Assembly (NCBI GenBank): GCA_938030915.1
Contig: CALHIO010000288.1
Coordinates: forward strand, 1 to 5,919
DNA: 5,919 nucleotides
Reading direction: 5' to 3'
DNA from: an uncultured Gemmatimonadota bacterium
GTDB taxonomy: Bacteria; Gemmatimonadota; Gemmatimonadetes; Longimicrobiales; Gaopeijiaceae
This document shows positions 1 to 5,627 of the stretch, piece after piece (positions within the stretch are counted from its first letter, which is position 1; every line of letters begins with the position of its first letter). A model generated the notes under the pieces. It worked only from the letters and a program-made list of their open reading frames with translations, was not told the origin of the DNA and did no database searches. Both the position numbers and the translations under genes were made by a program.

Positions 1-278
1 TCGGGCTCCTGTACCGGAACGATCTCTTCTACCTCGGGCTCTGGCGGCGTGGGCTCGGGGTCCGGACGCTCGACGACCAGCTCTTCCGTGGCCGGCTCCG
101 GCTCCTCGGCCTGACGAGCCGGTGGGGGTGACACGAGTTCGATCTCGTACGTGATGAACTGGATCGACTCGGGCGCGTAAAAGGTGCTGATCCACGCCAG
201 CAGCACGATGGCGACATGCATGCTCCCGGACAGGACGGCCGAGCGACGGTCGAAGGGATCGAGGCGGCGCCGACGCAT
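1..278 (-). CDS. TonB/TolA-like energy transducer (5' part, C-terminus beyond window)
   Basis: The ATG at 278, four bases after the tolR stop, opens a frame with no stop to the left edge, giving 92 complete codons. The predicted N-terminus is MRRRRLDPFDRRSAVLSGSM, then one hydrophobic helix (about residues 13-33, containing HVAIVLLAWIS), then ITYEIELVSPPP and a stretch rich in proline and glutamate (residues 50-92, such as EEPEPATEEL and DPEPTPPEPEVEE). This is the TonB/TolA layout: basic cytoplasmic tip, single anchor helix, and an extended periplasm-spanning linker. Ser17 and His21 in the helix keep the Ser-x3-His spacing of the TonB family motif; the later Leu and Ser positions are Ala28 and Thr32. 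The Pro/Glu linker resembles TonB more than the alanine-rich helix of enterobacterial TolA, but the place after tolQ-tolR suggests a TolA role. The C-terminal domain is outside the window. No strong ribosome binding site is seen, so coupling to tolR is likely. Confidence 0.8.
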   Translation of the reverse strand, partial: MRRRRLDPFDRRSAVLSGSMHVAIVLLAWISTFYAPESIQFITYEIELVSPPPARQAEEPEPATEELVVERPDPEPTPPEPEVEEIVPVQEP

Positions 279-282
279 CGGA

Positions 283-720
283 TCAGTTACCGGTCCACGG
301 TTCGGCGACGGCGGACCAGCCTACCCCGCTGTTCACGGCCGCCGCCATGGCGCGCAGGACCGGTGCATACGGAGCCAGTGAGTCTGCCCGGAGGAAGACC
401 CGTTCCACGCTTCCGGCGGCGACGATCTGACGAAGCGCGGACTCGAGCTCGTCCTCAGCGATCGGCGTCTCTTCGAGGAGCACCGTGCCGTCGCGCTGGA
501 CCGTAACGAAGATCGGCTCCTCCTGTGACGTCAGCGGACGCACATCGGCTCGCGGAACCGCAACCTCGATCCCACCCTGCAGAATCGGGGCGGTAATGAT
601 GAAGATGATCAGAAGGGTGAACGCGACGTCGACCAGACTCGTAACGTTGATCTCGGCGTTGAGCGGAAGGTCCGCCCGATTCCGCCCGCTTCCTCGCCGG
701 TGGCGCCCGAGAGAACTCAT
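283..720 (-). CDS. tolR: TolR/ExbD family motor subunit
   Basis: This 145-residue protein is the TolR/ExbD partner of the TolQ channel. It has a short basic cytoplasmic N-terminus, one membrane segment (about residues 25-45, INVTSLVDVAFTLLIIFIIT), and a periplasmic domain that contacts peptidoglycan or the partner protein. The invariant membrane aspartate, which carries protons in this family, is Asp31 in LVDVAF. Most relatives have NVTPLVDV; here the proline is Ser28. The periplasmic part contains VTVQRDGTVLLEETPI and VFLRADSLAPYAPVLRAMAAA, matching the TolR pattern (I-x-AD-x-x-x-xY-x-x-V-x-x-V). The ATG at 720 lies just before the basic N-terminal stretch. GAGG sits 11 bases upstream, longer than ideal, and a 19-codon mini-ORF overlaps this start (see separate entry). 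The stop TGA is 4 bases from the next start. Confidence 0.92.
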   Translation of the reverse strand: MSSLGRHRRGSGRNRADLPLNAEINVTSLVDVAFTLLIIFIITAPILQGGIEVAVPRADVRPLTSQEEPIFVTVQRDGTVLLEETPIAEDELESALRQIVAAGSVERVFLRADSLAPYAPVLRAMAAAVNSGVGWSAVAEPWTGN

Positions 721-776
721 CGGTCAGACAACCTCGGAACGGGTGACGTCGCGTCAGCGTGGGGAGGGACCGCCAT
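717..776 (-). other. Possible 19-codon mini-ORF bridging tolQ and tolR
   Basis: An ATG (774-776) directly follows the tolQ TAG stop (777-779) and opens a 19-codon frame, MAVPPHADATSPVPRLSDR, whose TGA stop (717-719) overlaps the tolR ATG as ATGA. AAGGG, a reasonable Shine-Dalgarno sequence, lies 9 bases upstream inside the end of tolQ. The peptide has no recognisable domain or membrane segment. It could serve as a reinitiation bridge that keeps ribosomes moving from tolQ to tolR across the 56-base gap, or it may be chance. What is seen is the exact fit at both ends; the function is inference. Confidence 0.25.
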
Positions 777-1496
777 CTAGACGCGCCCTTCTCGCGCGAG
801 TGTACCGATGAACTCGGATGAGAAGCCCTCGAGTTCACCGCTCACGAGATTCAGCTTCCCGACGAAGTGGTTGTACGCAATGACCGACGGGATCGCGACG
901 GCGAGTCCGGCCACGGTTGTCAGCAGTGCCTCCGCCACACCCGGCGCGACGGCCATGATGTTGCTGGAGCCGGACGAGGTGATTCCGAGGAACGCGTTCA
1001 TGATGCCGATCACGGTTCCCATCAGCCCCATGAGCGGGGAAACCGACCCGATCACCGCCAACCAACCGAGACCGTGGGCCAATTCGTCCCGTTCTTCCGC
1101 CTCCTCCTTCTCGAGGACGAGACGAAGCGCTTCGAGCTGGGTGAGCGACAGTCCCTGCGTGGGAGGGGCGCCCTCCCGAAGAGCACCGGGCCGCAGTTCG
1201 CTGAAGAAATTCACCCCCTGCCGAAAGACCCGGCCGTACGGGGAGTCGGGGAGGGAGAGGATCGCCTTGTACGCGTCTTCGAGGCGCTGCGCGCGTTCCA
1301 TATAGTCGAGGAATTCGTCTCCCTGCTGGCGTACCTCACGAAATTGTCGTGACTTCGCGAAGATCAGCCACCAGCTGAAGACCGAACCGACCCCCAGAAC
1401 CAACAGAACGATCTTGGTGGGGATCGTCGCCCCGGTCAGCATCGACCACGCGGTCGTGGGCGGTGCGGCTTGGAGAAGCAGTGTCGTCAGGCTCAT
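777..1496 (-). CDS. tolQ: TolQ/ExbB/MotA family proton channel subunit
   Basis: This 239-residue inner-membrane protein is the channel subunit of a Tol-Pal or Ton motor, which uses the proton gradient to drive a periplasm-spanning transducer. Three membrane segments are visible: about residues 28-46 (TKIVLLVLGVGSVFSWWLIF), 144-168 (GWLAVIGSVSPLMGLMGTVIGIMNAF) and 187-208 (VAEALLTTVAGLAVAIPSVIAY). The long cytoplasmic loop between the first and second is charged (50-140). SPLMGLMGTVIGIMNAF and VAEALLTTVAGLAVAIPSVIAYN closely match the TolQ signatures, more so than MotA, and the length fits TolQ. The start is fixed by the ATGA overlap with the epimerase stop. tolR and a TonB/TolA-like gene follow, which supports TolQ, although ExbB cannot be fully excluded without the rest of the operon (tolB and pal would lie further left). 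The stop is TAG at 777-779. Confidence 0.93.
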   Translation of the reverse strand: MSLTTLLLQAAPPTTAWSMLTGATIPTKIVLLVLGVGSVFSWWLIFAKSRQFREVRQQGDEFLDYMERAQRLEDAYKAILSLPDSPYGRVFRQGVNFFSELRPGALREGAPPTQGLSLTQLEALRLVLEKEEAEERDELAHGLGWLAVIGSVSPLMGLMGTVIGIMNAFLGITSSGSSNIMAVAPGVAEALLTTVAGLAVAIPSVIAYNHFVGKLNLVSGELEGFSSEFIGTLAREGRV

Positions 1497-2461
1497 TCCG
1501 CAGCTTCGGCTCTCTGGTTCGCGATGTGTTCGTATGTCTCACGCAAGCCCTGTTCCAACGTGAACGCGGGCGTCCAGCCCCTCGACCTGATCAGGCTCGA
1601 ATCCAGGGTGCTGTGTTGCAGTTCGCCGGGCCGCGCGGGCGCGTGATTTCGGGGTAGGCTGTCGCCGGCGACGCCCTCGAGCGCGTCGGCCAACTGGAGG
1701 ACGCTGGTTCCGACCCCGGTCCCTACGTTGAAGGCTCTCGAGTCCAGACCGGTCCCGTCCCCCATGTCGGCGTCGGATGCCAGCATGTTCGCTGCCACCA
1801 CGTCCTTCACGAATACGTAATCCCGTGTCTGTTCACCGTCTCCGAAGATCGTGAGCGGCTTTCCGTCGAGGAGGCGGGTGCAGAAGATCGCGACGACACC
1901 GGCCTCACCGTGCGGATCCTGACGAGGCCCGAAAACGTTCGAGTACCGAAGCGCGACGTATTCCATGCCGTGCACGTGCCGGTAGTAATTCAGGTAGAAC
2001 TCACCACCGAGCTTGGTGACCCCGTACGGCGATAGGGGAAGCTTCGGCGCCGTCTCAGGGGTGGGGATCTGCTCGGGTTCGCCGTACACGACCCCTCCTG
2101 AGCTGACGAAGACGACTCGCTTCGTTCCGACCTCGAGAGCCGCCTCCGTGATGTTCAGCAGACCCATGAGGTTGATGCCGGCGTCCTTCGCTGGATCCTG
2201 AACCGAGACGCGAACGTCGATCTGCGCCGCGTGGTGGTTTACCAGGTCGAAACGTACCTCGCGAAAGAGATCCCGGATGCCCGGATCGCAGATGTCCATC
2301 TCCACGAAGGTCGCAGCCTCGGGGATGTTCCGCCGTTTGCCGGAGGAGAGGTCGTCCACGATCCACACGTCGTCTCCGGCGGCCAGGTAGGCCTCCGAGA
2401 CGTGGCTGGCGATGAAGCCTGCCCCGCCGGTAACGAGGACTCTGCGTTTCGTCTGCGTCAT
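1493..2461 (-). CDS. NAD-dependent sugar-nucleotide epimerase/dehydratase (GalE-like, extended SDR)
   Basis: This 322-residue protein is an extended short-chain dehydrogenase/reductase of the UDP-sugar 4-epimerase group. The N-terminal Rossmann motif is TGGAGFIASH (11-20), with the last glycine of the usual GGxGFIG replaced by Ala18. VDDLSSG (35-41) is the NAD-ribose-binding strand. VFVSSGGVVYG (117-127), followed by SPYGVTK with Tyr146 and Lys150, forms the catalytic Ser-Tyr-Lys set. RYSNVFGPRQDP (172-183) and GDGEQTRDYVFVKDV (207-221) are the substrate-binding blocks typical of GalE and WbpP-type epimerases. Likely substrates are UDP-glucose/galactose or their N-acetyl forms for surface polysaccharide; the sequence does not settle which, so I give no gene symbol. 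It overlaps tolQ by ATGA (1493-1496), which ties it to the envelope operon. The ATG at 2461 starts just before the Rossmann strand; no good Shine-Dalgarno sequence precedes it. Confidence 0.92.
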   Translation of the reverse strand: MTQTKRRVLVTGGAGFIASHVSEAYLAAGDDVWIVDDLSSGKRRNIPEAATFVEMDICDPGIRDLFREVRFDLVNHHAAQIDVRVSVQDPAKDAGINLMGLLNITEAALEVGTKRVVFVSSGGVVYGEPEQIPTPETAPKLPLSPYGVTKLGGEFYLNYYRHVHGMEYVALRYSNVFGPRQDPHGEAGVVAIFCTRLLDGKPLTIFGDGEQTRDYVFVKDVVAANMLASDADMGDGTGLDSRAFNVGTGVGTSVLQLADALEGVAGDSLPRNHAPARPGELQHSTLDSSLIRSRGWTPAFTLEQGLRETYEHIANQRAEAAE

Positions 2462-2500
2462 GAATACGTCTTATGGAAGCTGGGGTGGTCAGAAATGCAG

Positions 2501-2534
2501 AGAGCCCCCGTCGGCCGAAACCGACGGGGACTCT
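2501..2534 (-). terminator. Strong 14-bp hairpin between the LysM gene and the epimerase
   Basis: The arms AGAGCCCCCGTCGG (2501-2514) and CCGACGGGGACTCT (2521-2534) pair at 13 of 14 positions around a 6-base loop. On the minus strand the stem is followed by CTGCATTTCTGACC, only moderately T-rich. It is the best terminator candidate in the window, lying after the LysM gene and 39 bases before the epimerase ATG. It may give partial termination, separating the upstream transcript from the epimerase-tol cluster. Confidence 0.55.
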
Positions 2535-2545
2535 GAAGGAGGCGG

Positions 2546-2576
2546 GTCGGCGAGGATCGGGTTCGTCCTCGCCGAC
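2546..2576 (-). terminator. Perfect 11-bp hairpin just after the LysM gene
   Basis: The arms GTCGGCGAGGA (2546-2556) and TCCTCGCCGAC (2566-2576) pair perfectly around a 9-base loop, 4 bases after the LysM stop codon. No T-run follows on the minus strand (CCGCCTCCTTCAG), so it is not a classical intrinsic terminator. It could protect the mRNA 3' end or act together with the next hairpin. Confidence 0.45.
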
Positions 2577-2580
2577 GCCA

Positions 2581-3657
2581 TCAGCGCATCTTCTTCGCGA
2601 GGCGGACGACAACCCCCTGACGGAACACGTCGTCACGCATCGAAAGAACCCGGGCTGAGGCCATCGTCCCCGTCACGCCCACGACCTGCAATGTTCCCTC
2701 GCGCGCGGTCGGAATCGCGTCACCGAAGAGAATGAACTCGTCGCCGATCGTGACGCCGTCGTCGCTTCCGAGATCCAGGAAGGCGATGTGGCCGATGTCG
2801 GTCAGCACGTGCCCGCCGGCAAAGCCCATGAGCATGGCTTCCGAGCCTCCGCTGACCTCCTCGGCGTACACACCGCGGCGCTCCTCGAATGTCATCAGCG
2901 GCCGAACGAAGTCCCCGGACAGGATCCGATCGTACTGACGCATCACAACCGCGACGACCTCACCGTTGCCGATGGTCTGAACCTCGGCCACACCCGTCGG
3001 GATCACGACCTGGCCGACATCCTCGATCGTGCGCTCCACGCGGAAGAGCTGCAGATACGCCCCGATACGTGCCGGAGCAGGCATCGCGATCGTGATCTGG
3101 TCATAGTTACGAATCGACGTCGAACGAGAACCGCGATCAGCGAAGCCCGAAATCGATCCGTCGTTCGCGGGATCGCCCTCGAGACCGATCAGCCACGGAG
3201 CGGAGTACACCGCGTCGGACGACACGGGCGTGTAATCCAGGTCGATGGATGACTGCATCGACCCACGCTCCTCTTCCGCATCGCGGTAGAAGACCGTACG
3301 CGCCCCCTCCGTTACGGGGCGGGCCTGTCGGAGACCAAAAGGAACGAGGTCAGCGGGCACACCCTCGACCATCTCCTGCTGGGGCGCGGGCTCCTCGGCA
3401 GGCATTTCGCCGGGGAGGCCCGGAATGACCAGCACTTCCGCCGGATAAATCCAGTTCGGATCGTCCACGACGCCACGATTGGCGTTCCAGATCACGCGCC
3501 ACTCGAAGGGATTCGAGTAGTAGCGCTGAGCGAGATCCCACAGCGTGTCTTCCTTGACCACGGTGTGGGTCCCCACAGGCTCCTGTGCGGGATCCTGTGC
3601 GGAGACAAAACTTGGAAGAATCAGTACGGCGAGCGCCGCCGCGGCCGAGCGAACCAT
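2581..3657 (-). CDS. Secreted LysM-domain protein of unknown function
   Basis: This 358-residue exported protein probably binds peptidoglycan in the periplasm. MVRSAAAALAVLILPSFVSA (1-20) is a Sec signal peptide, with likely cleavage after VSA before QDP. One LysM domain covers about residues 31-78 (HTVVKEDTLWDLAQRYY, then WRVIWNAN, NWIYPAEVLVIPG), followed by a Pro/Glu linker (81-100). The rest has no family I can name. Residues 285-357 (IAFLDLGSDDGVTIGDEFILF, then GTLQVVGVTG, VLSMRDDVFRQGVVV) resemble the beta-rich domain at the end of FlgT-like and other LysM envelope proteins, and residues 215-255 look like a weaker copy ending in ILSGDFVRP. No lipobox cysteine follows the signal, so it is probably soluble. 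The frame extends to a TTG at 3741, but the ATG at 3657 is preferred because AGGAG lies 5 bases upstream and the signal peptide starts there. Confidence 0.88.
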   Translation of the reverse strand: MVRSAAAALAVLILPSFVSAQDPAQEPVGTHTVVKEDTLWDLAQRYYSNPFEWRVIWNANRGVVDDPNWIYPAEVLVIPGLPGEMPAEEPAPQQEMVEGVPADLVPFGLRQARPVTEGARTVFYRDAEEERGSMQSSIDLDYTPVSSDAVYSAPWLIGLEGDPANDGSISGFADRGSRSTSIRNYDQITIAMPAPARIGAYLQLFRVERTIEDVGQVVIPTGVAEVQTIGNGEVVAVVMRQYDRILSGDFVRPLMTFEERRGVYAEEVSGGSEAMLMGFAGGHVLTDIGHIAFLDLGSDDGVTIGDEFILFGDAIPTAREGTLQVVGVTGTMASARVLSMRDDVFRQGVVVRLAKKMR

Positions 3658-3662
3658 TCGGG

Positions 3663-3667
3663 CTCCT
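3663..3667 (-). promoter_or_regulatory. Ribosome binding site of the LysM gene
   Basis: AGGAG on the minus strand ends 5 bases before the ATG at 3655-3657. It decides the start of the LysM protein in favour of the signal-peptide methionine over the TTG at 3741, which lies upstream in the same frame and has no comparable site. It is the clearest Shine-Dalgarno sequence in the window. Confidence 0.7.
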
Positions 3668-3711
3668 ACGGCAAGTAGAACAGGGCTTTTCGCCCAGTGG
3701 ATGCTGACCCG

Positions 3712-3741
3712 AAGATAGGAACGCCTCTCCGTAAAGGTCAA
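3712..3741 (-). promoter_or_regulatory. Candidate promoter for the LysM gene
   Basis: On the minus strand TTGACC (3736-3741) is followed after 18 bases by TATCTT (3712-3717). These match sigma-70 boxes at 5 of 6 and 4 of 6 positions. The second box with its flank, TATCTTCG, also resembles the TAnnTTTG -10 element of Bacteroidetes. Transcription would begin near 3705, giving a leader of about 50 bases before the ATG at 3657. It lies in one of only two gaps of more than 100 bases in the window, the other being the 119-base hairpin gap before the epimerase. No experimental support is available. Confidence 0.4.
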
Positions 3742-3768
3742 ACATTTTTTAGAATTGACGCCAAATGT

Positions 3769-4428
3769 TTACCGTCCGAGATCGGAGGCGAGCGAGGTGT
3801 ATCCACTCCGGGCCACGATCACGTGGTCGAGGACCGGGATCCCGAGGACACGACCCGCCTCCGCGAGTTGACGGGTCACGGCACGATCGGCGTCCGAAGG
3901 CGTCGGGTCACCCGAGGGGTGATTGTGCACGAGGATCACGCCCGCGGCCCCCTCCCCCACCGCAAGTCTGAATACCTCACGGGGATGGATCAGGGATGCG
4001 TCCAGAATACCACGCGTCACCAGGACGGACCGAACGACCCGATGCCGCGTGTTGAGAAGGAGGGCGTGAAACTCCTCCTGCGGTCGATCCCGCAGCGAGG
4101 GACCCATGAGGCGAAAGACATCAGCCGGTCCTCGGACGGGGGTCCCGAAGAGGCGCACATCGACCGCCGCGCGACGTCCCAGTTCGAAGGCCGCCGCGAG
4201 ACGTCCGGCCGTCGCACGCCCCACCCCTGCGACCGACTCCAGCGCAGAAACATCCGCAGAGGCGAGACGCACCGGCGTGTCGAAGCGGGTCAGAAGCGCG
4301 GAGGCGACCAGCGGACCCGACGCGTGCGCCGTCCCGCTTCCGATCAGGAGGACGAGCAGATCGGCGTCGGTCAGGGCGGCGGGTCCGAGGCGGCGCAGGC
4401 GTTCGCGGGGGCGATCATGGTGAGGCAC
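3769..4428 (-). CDS. radC: RadC family protein (JAB/MPN domain, UPF0758)
   Basis: This 219-residue protein has the full RadC (UPF0758) layout. The N-terminal RPRERLRRLG and LTDADLLVLLIGSGT match the usual PREKLL and LSDAELLAILL blocks. A helix-hairpin-helix-like segment with GVG follows at about residues 63-86. The C-terminal JAB/MPN metalloprotease-like domain has QEEFHALLLNT (Glu118 in the expected glutamate position) and VHNHPSGDPTPSDAD, giving the zinc ligands His168, His170 and Asp181 with Ser178. All JAMM residues are present, so the domain looks intact. The name is historical: the DNA-repair role in E. coli was withdrawn and the cellular role is unsettled. The start chosen is a GTG at 4428 because homology begins within a few residues; there is no clear ribosome binding site and no upstream in-frame ATG. 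It lies 60 bases after rimI in the same frame and ends with TAA. Confidence 0.93.
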   Translation of the reverse strand: MPHHDRPRERLRRLGPAALTDADLLVLLIGSGTAHASGPLVASALLTRFDTPVRLASADVSALESVAGVGRATAGRLAAAFELGRRAAVDVRLFGTPVRGPADVFRLMGPSLRDRPQEEFHALLLNTRHRVVRSVLVTRGILDASLIHPREVFRLAVGEGAAGVILVHNHPSGDPTPSDADRAVTRQLAEAGRVLGIPVLDHVIVARSGYTSLASDLGR

Positions 4429-4488
4429 CCGGTACGATCGGCCACAAGGACGGGCGAGCCCATGGAGGGATGGGACCGAGTGTCGTGG

Positions 4489-4959
4489 CTACGCCAATTC
4501 GAGCAGCATCACCCGGGCATCTTCCTTCGGGTTGTCGTAGTAGGCGCGGCGGGTGCCGACATCGCTGAAACCGAAGCGCAGGTAGAGTTCGATCGCAGGG
4601 GTGTTGGAGGCTCGGACCTCGAGGAAGAGCTTCTGCACGCCGCGCCCCCGCGCGACGTCGACGACATGGCGAAGGAGATGTGCCCCGAGCCCCGAGCCCC
4701 GTCGAACCGGGGACAGCGCGAGATTCGCCAGTTCGCCCTGATCGAGAATGCACCACAGCACGGCGTACCCGATGACGCCATCGGACCGGTCTACCATCAC
4801 GACCAGTTCGACTCCGTCTCGACCGATCAGGCTGCTGAACGTGTCCGCCTTCCAGGGTGTCGTGAACGCTTCGGTCTCGATCTCGACCACGGCGTCGACG
4901 TCCGCCGGACCGAGCGTGCGAATCTCGATTCCGTCGGGAAGTGAGTTCGGCTCGGTCAT
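4489..4959 (-). CDS. rimI: RimI-like GNAT N-terminal protein acetyltransferase
   Basis: This is a 156-residue GNAT-fold acetyltransferase of the RimI family, which in E. coli acetylates the N-terminal alanine of ribosomal protein S18 using acetyl-CoA. The open frame extends further upstream, but MTEPNSL at 4959 is the right start: it forms an ATGA overlap with the tsaB stop, and translation further upstream is an arginine-rich shadow of tsaB. Visible features are IRTLGPADVDAVVEIE (typical first strand and helix), FTTPW near residue 40, LANLALSPVRRGSGLGAHLL with the RRGSGLG pyrophosphate-binding loop, FLEVRASNTPAIELYLRFGF (the classic motif B segment), and the RimI-type tail RRAYYDNPKEDARVM. 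The gene neighbourhood tsaE-tsaB-rimI is common in bacteria. Target specificity is assigned from the family; RimI homologues outside enterobacteria can be broader in range. It ends with TAG. Confidence 0.94.
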   Translation of the reverse strand: MTEPNSLPDGIEIRTLGPADVDAVVEIETEAFTTPWKADTFSSLIGRDGVELVVMVDRSDGVIGYAVLWCILDQGELANLALSPVRRGSGLGAHLLRHVVDVARGRGVQKLFLEVRASNTPAIELYLRFGFSDVGTRRAYYDNPKEDARVMLLELA

Positions 4960-5627
4960 CTCCAGAGGCGCTCCGCGCTCGACGCACGCACGTACTCGGG
5001 CTCCCATGCACCAGGATCGTCCACCGGACCGAAGCCGTCCGGGTGCGCGGCCCAGAAACGGATCAGGCCGTCGGCGAGCGACACGTCGGACCCGGAGTCG
5101 ACGACGGGAAAGCCGGCCCCCTCGATCACCGCCCGGTGCCGCTCGGACGCATCGCCGACGAACACCACCCCGGAGGGTACATCCCCATCGAGTACCTCGC
5201 GCAGTTCTCCAGCGTGAGGGGGCACCAGCGTCTGAATGCGGGCTCCACCGACACCGTAGCACGCACCGTAGACCCGTTCGGCCCGTGCATCGAAGAGCGC
5301 GTACCGTACCGCCCCCTCGTCCACGGCCAGCGCTGCGGCGGCCAGACTGGAGACCGGCCACACCGGTAGCGTGAGCGCCCGGCTCAGACCCTTGGCCGTC
5401 GCGGCCGCGACGCGCACGCCAGTGAAGGAGCCTGGCCCCTCCCCCACGACGAGCCCCGTCAACTCGCCTCGATCGACGCCAGCCTCCTGCAGAACCTGGT
5501 CGATCATCGGCACCAGACCCGAGGCATGTCCGGTCTGCACCCGCAGCAACCCACGCGCGAGGACATCCCCTTCGTGCGCGACGGCGACGGAGCCGATCGG
5601 TCCGGAGGTATCAAACGCGAGAATCAT
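4956..5627 (-). CDS. tsaB: TsaB, tRNA t6A biosynthesis protein (TsaD partner)
   Basis: This 223-residue protein is TsaB (YeaZ), an ASKHA-fold paralogue of TsaD that scaffolds the TsaB-TsaD-TsaE complex, which transfers the threonylcarbamoyl group to tRNA A37. The N-terminus MILAFDTSG is the typical first strand of the ASKHA fold. HASGLVPMID (residues 34-43) matches the usual HSE-LLP-ID block, and GEGPGSFTGVRVAAATAKGL (62-81) is the family signature. VSSLAAAAL (92-100), a DAR-x-x-x-VYGA block and a C-terminal PEYVR also fit. The length is normal for the family. The ATG at 5627 is fixed by the N-terminal motif and the ATGA overlap with tsaE; no strong Shine-Dalgarno sequence precedes it, consistent with coupling. 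Its stop overlaps the rimI start by ATGA (4956-4959). The family lacks the metal-binding histidines of TsaD, so it is structural rather than catalytic. tsaD is not in the window. Confidence 0.96.
   Translation of the reverse strand: MILAFDTSGPIGSVAVAHEGDVLARGLLRVQTGHASGLVPMIDQVLQEAGVDRGELTGLVVGEGPGSFTGVRVAAATAKGLSRALTLPVWPVSSLAAAALAVDEGAVRYALFDARAERVYGACYGVGGARIQTLVPPHAGELREVLDGDVPSGVVFVGDASERHRAVIEGAGFPVVDSGSDVSLADGLIRFWAAHPDGFGPVDDPGAWEPEYVRASSAERLWR

Noticed and set aside
2055..2636. 193-codon minus-strand frame overlapping the epimerase and LysM genes
   Set aside because: It is out of frame with both genes, arginine-rich, and runs through the two hairpins; it has no motif.
3683..3695. 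Small GGGC-loop-GCCC hairpin in the LysM leader
   Set aside because: A 4-bp stem is expected by chance in GC-rich DNA and has no supporting context.
3658..3741. Longer LysM protein starting at TTG 3741
   Set aside because: The added 28 residues would sit before a normal signal peptide, the TTG lies within the candidate -35 box, and the ATG at 3657 has a good AGGAG site.
3658..3768. Intrinsic terminator after radC in the A/T-rich stretch
   Set aside because: Only weak 5-6 bp inverted repeats with long loops can be drawn (such as ACATTT with AAATGT); there is no stable stem followed by a T-run.
3697..4944. 415-codon open frame on the plus strand across radC and rimI
   Set aside because: It is antisense to two genes with clear family motifs, has an arginine/glycine/glutamate-rich composition with no recognisable domain, and is the kind of long shadow frame that GC-rich coding DNA produces.
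4960..5361. N-terminal extension of the rimI frame
   Set aside because: It overlaps tsaB in another frame and is arginine/glycine-rich low-complexity; the RimI homology begins at the methionine at 4959, which forms an ATGA overlap with the tsaB stop.
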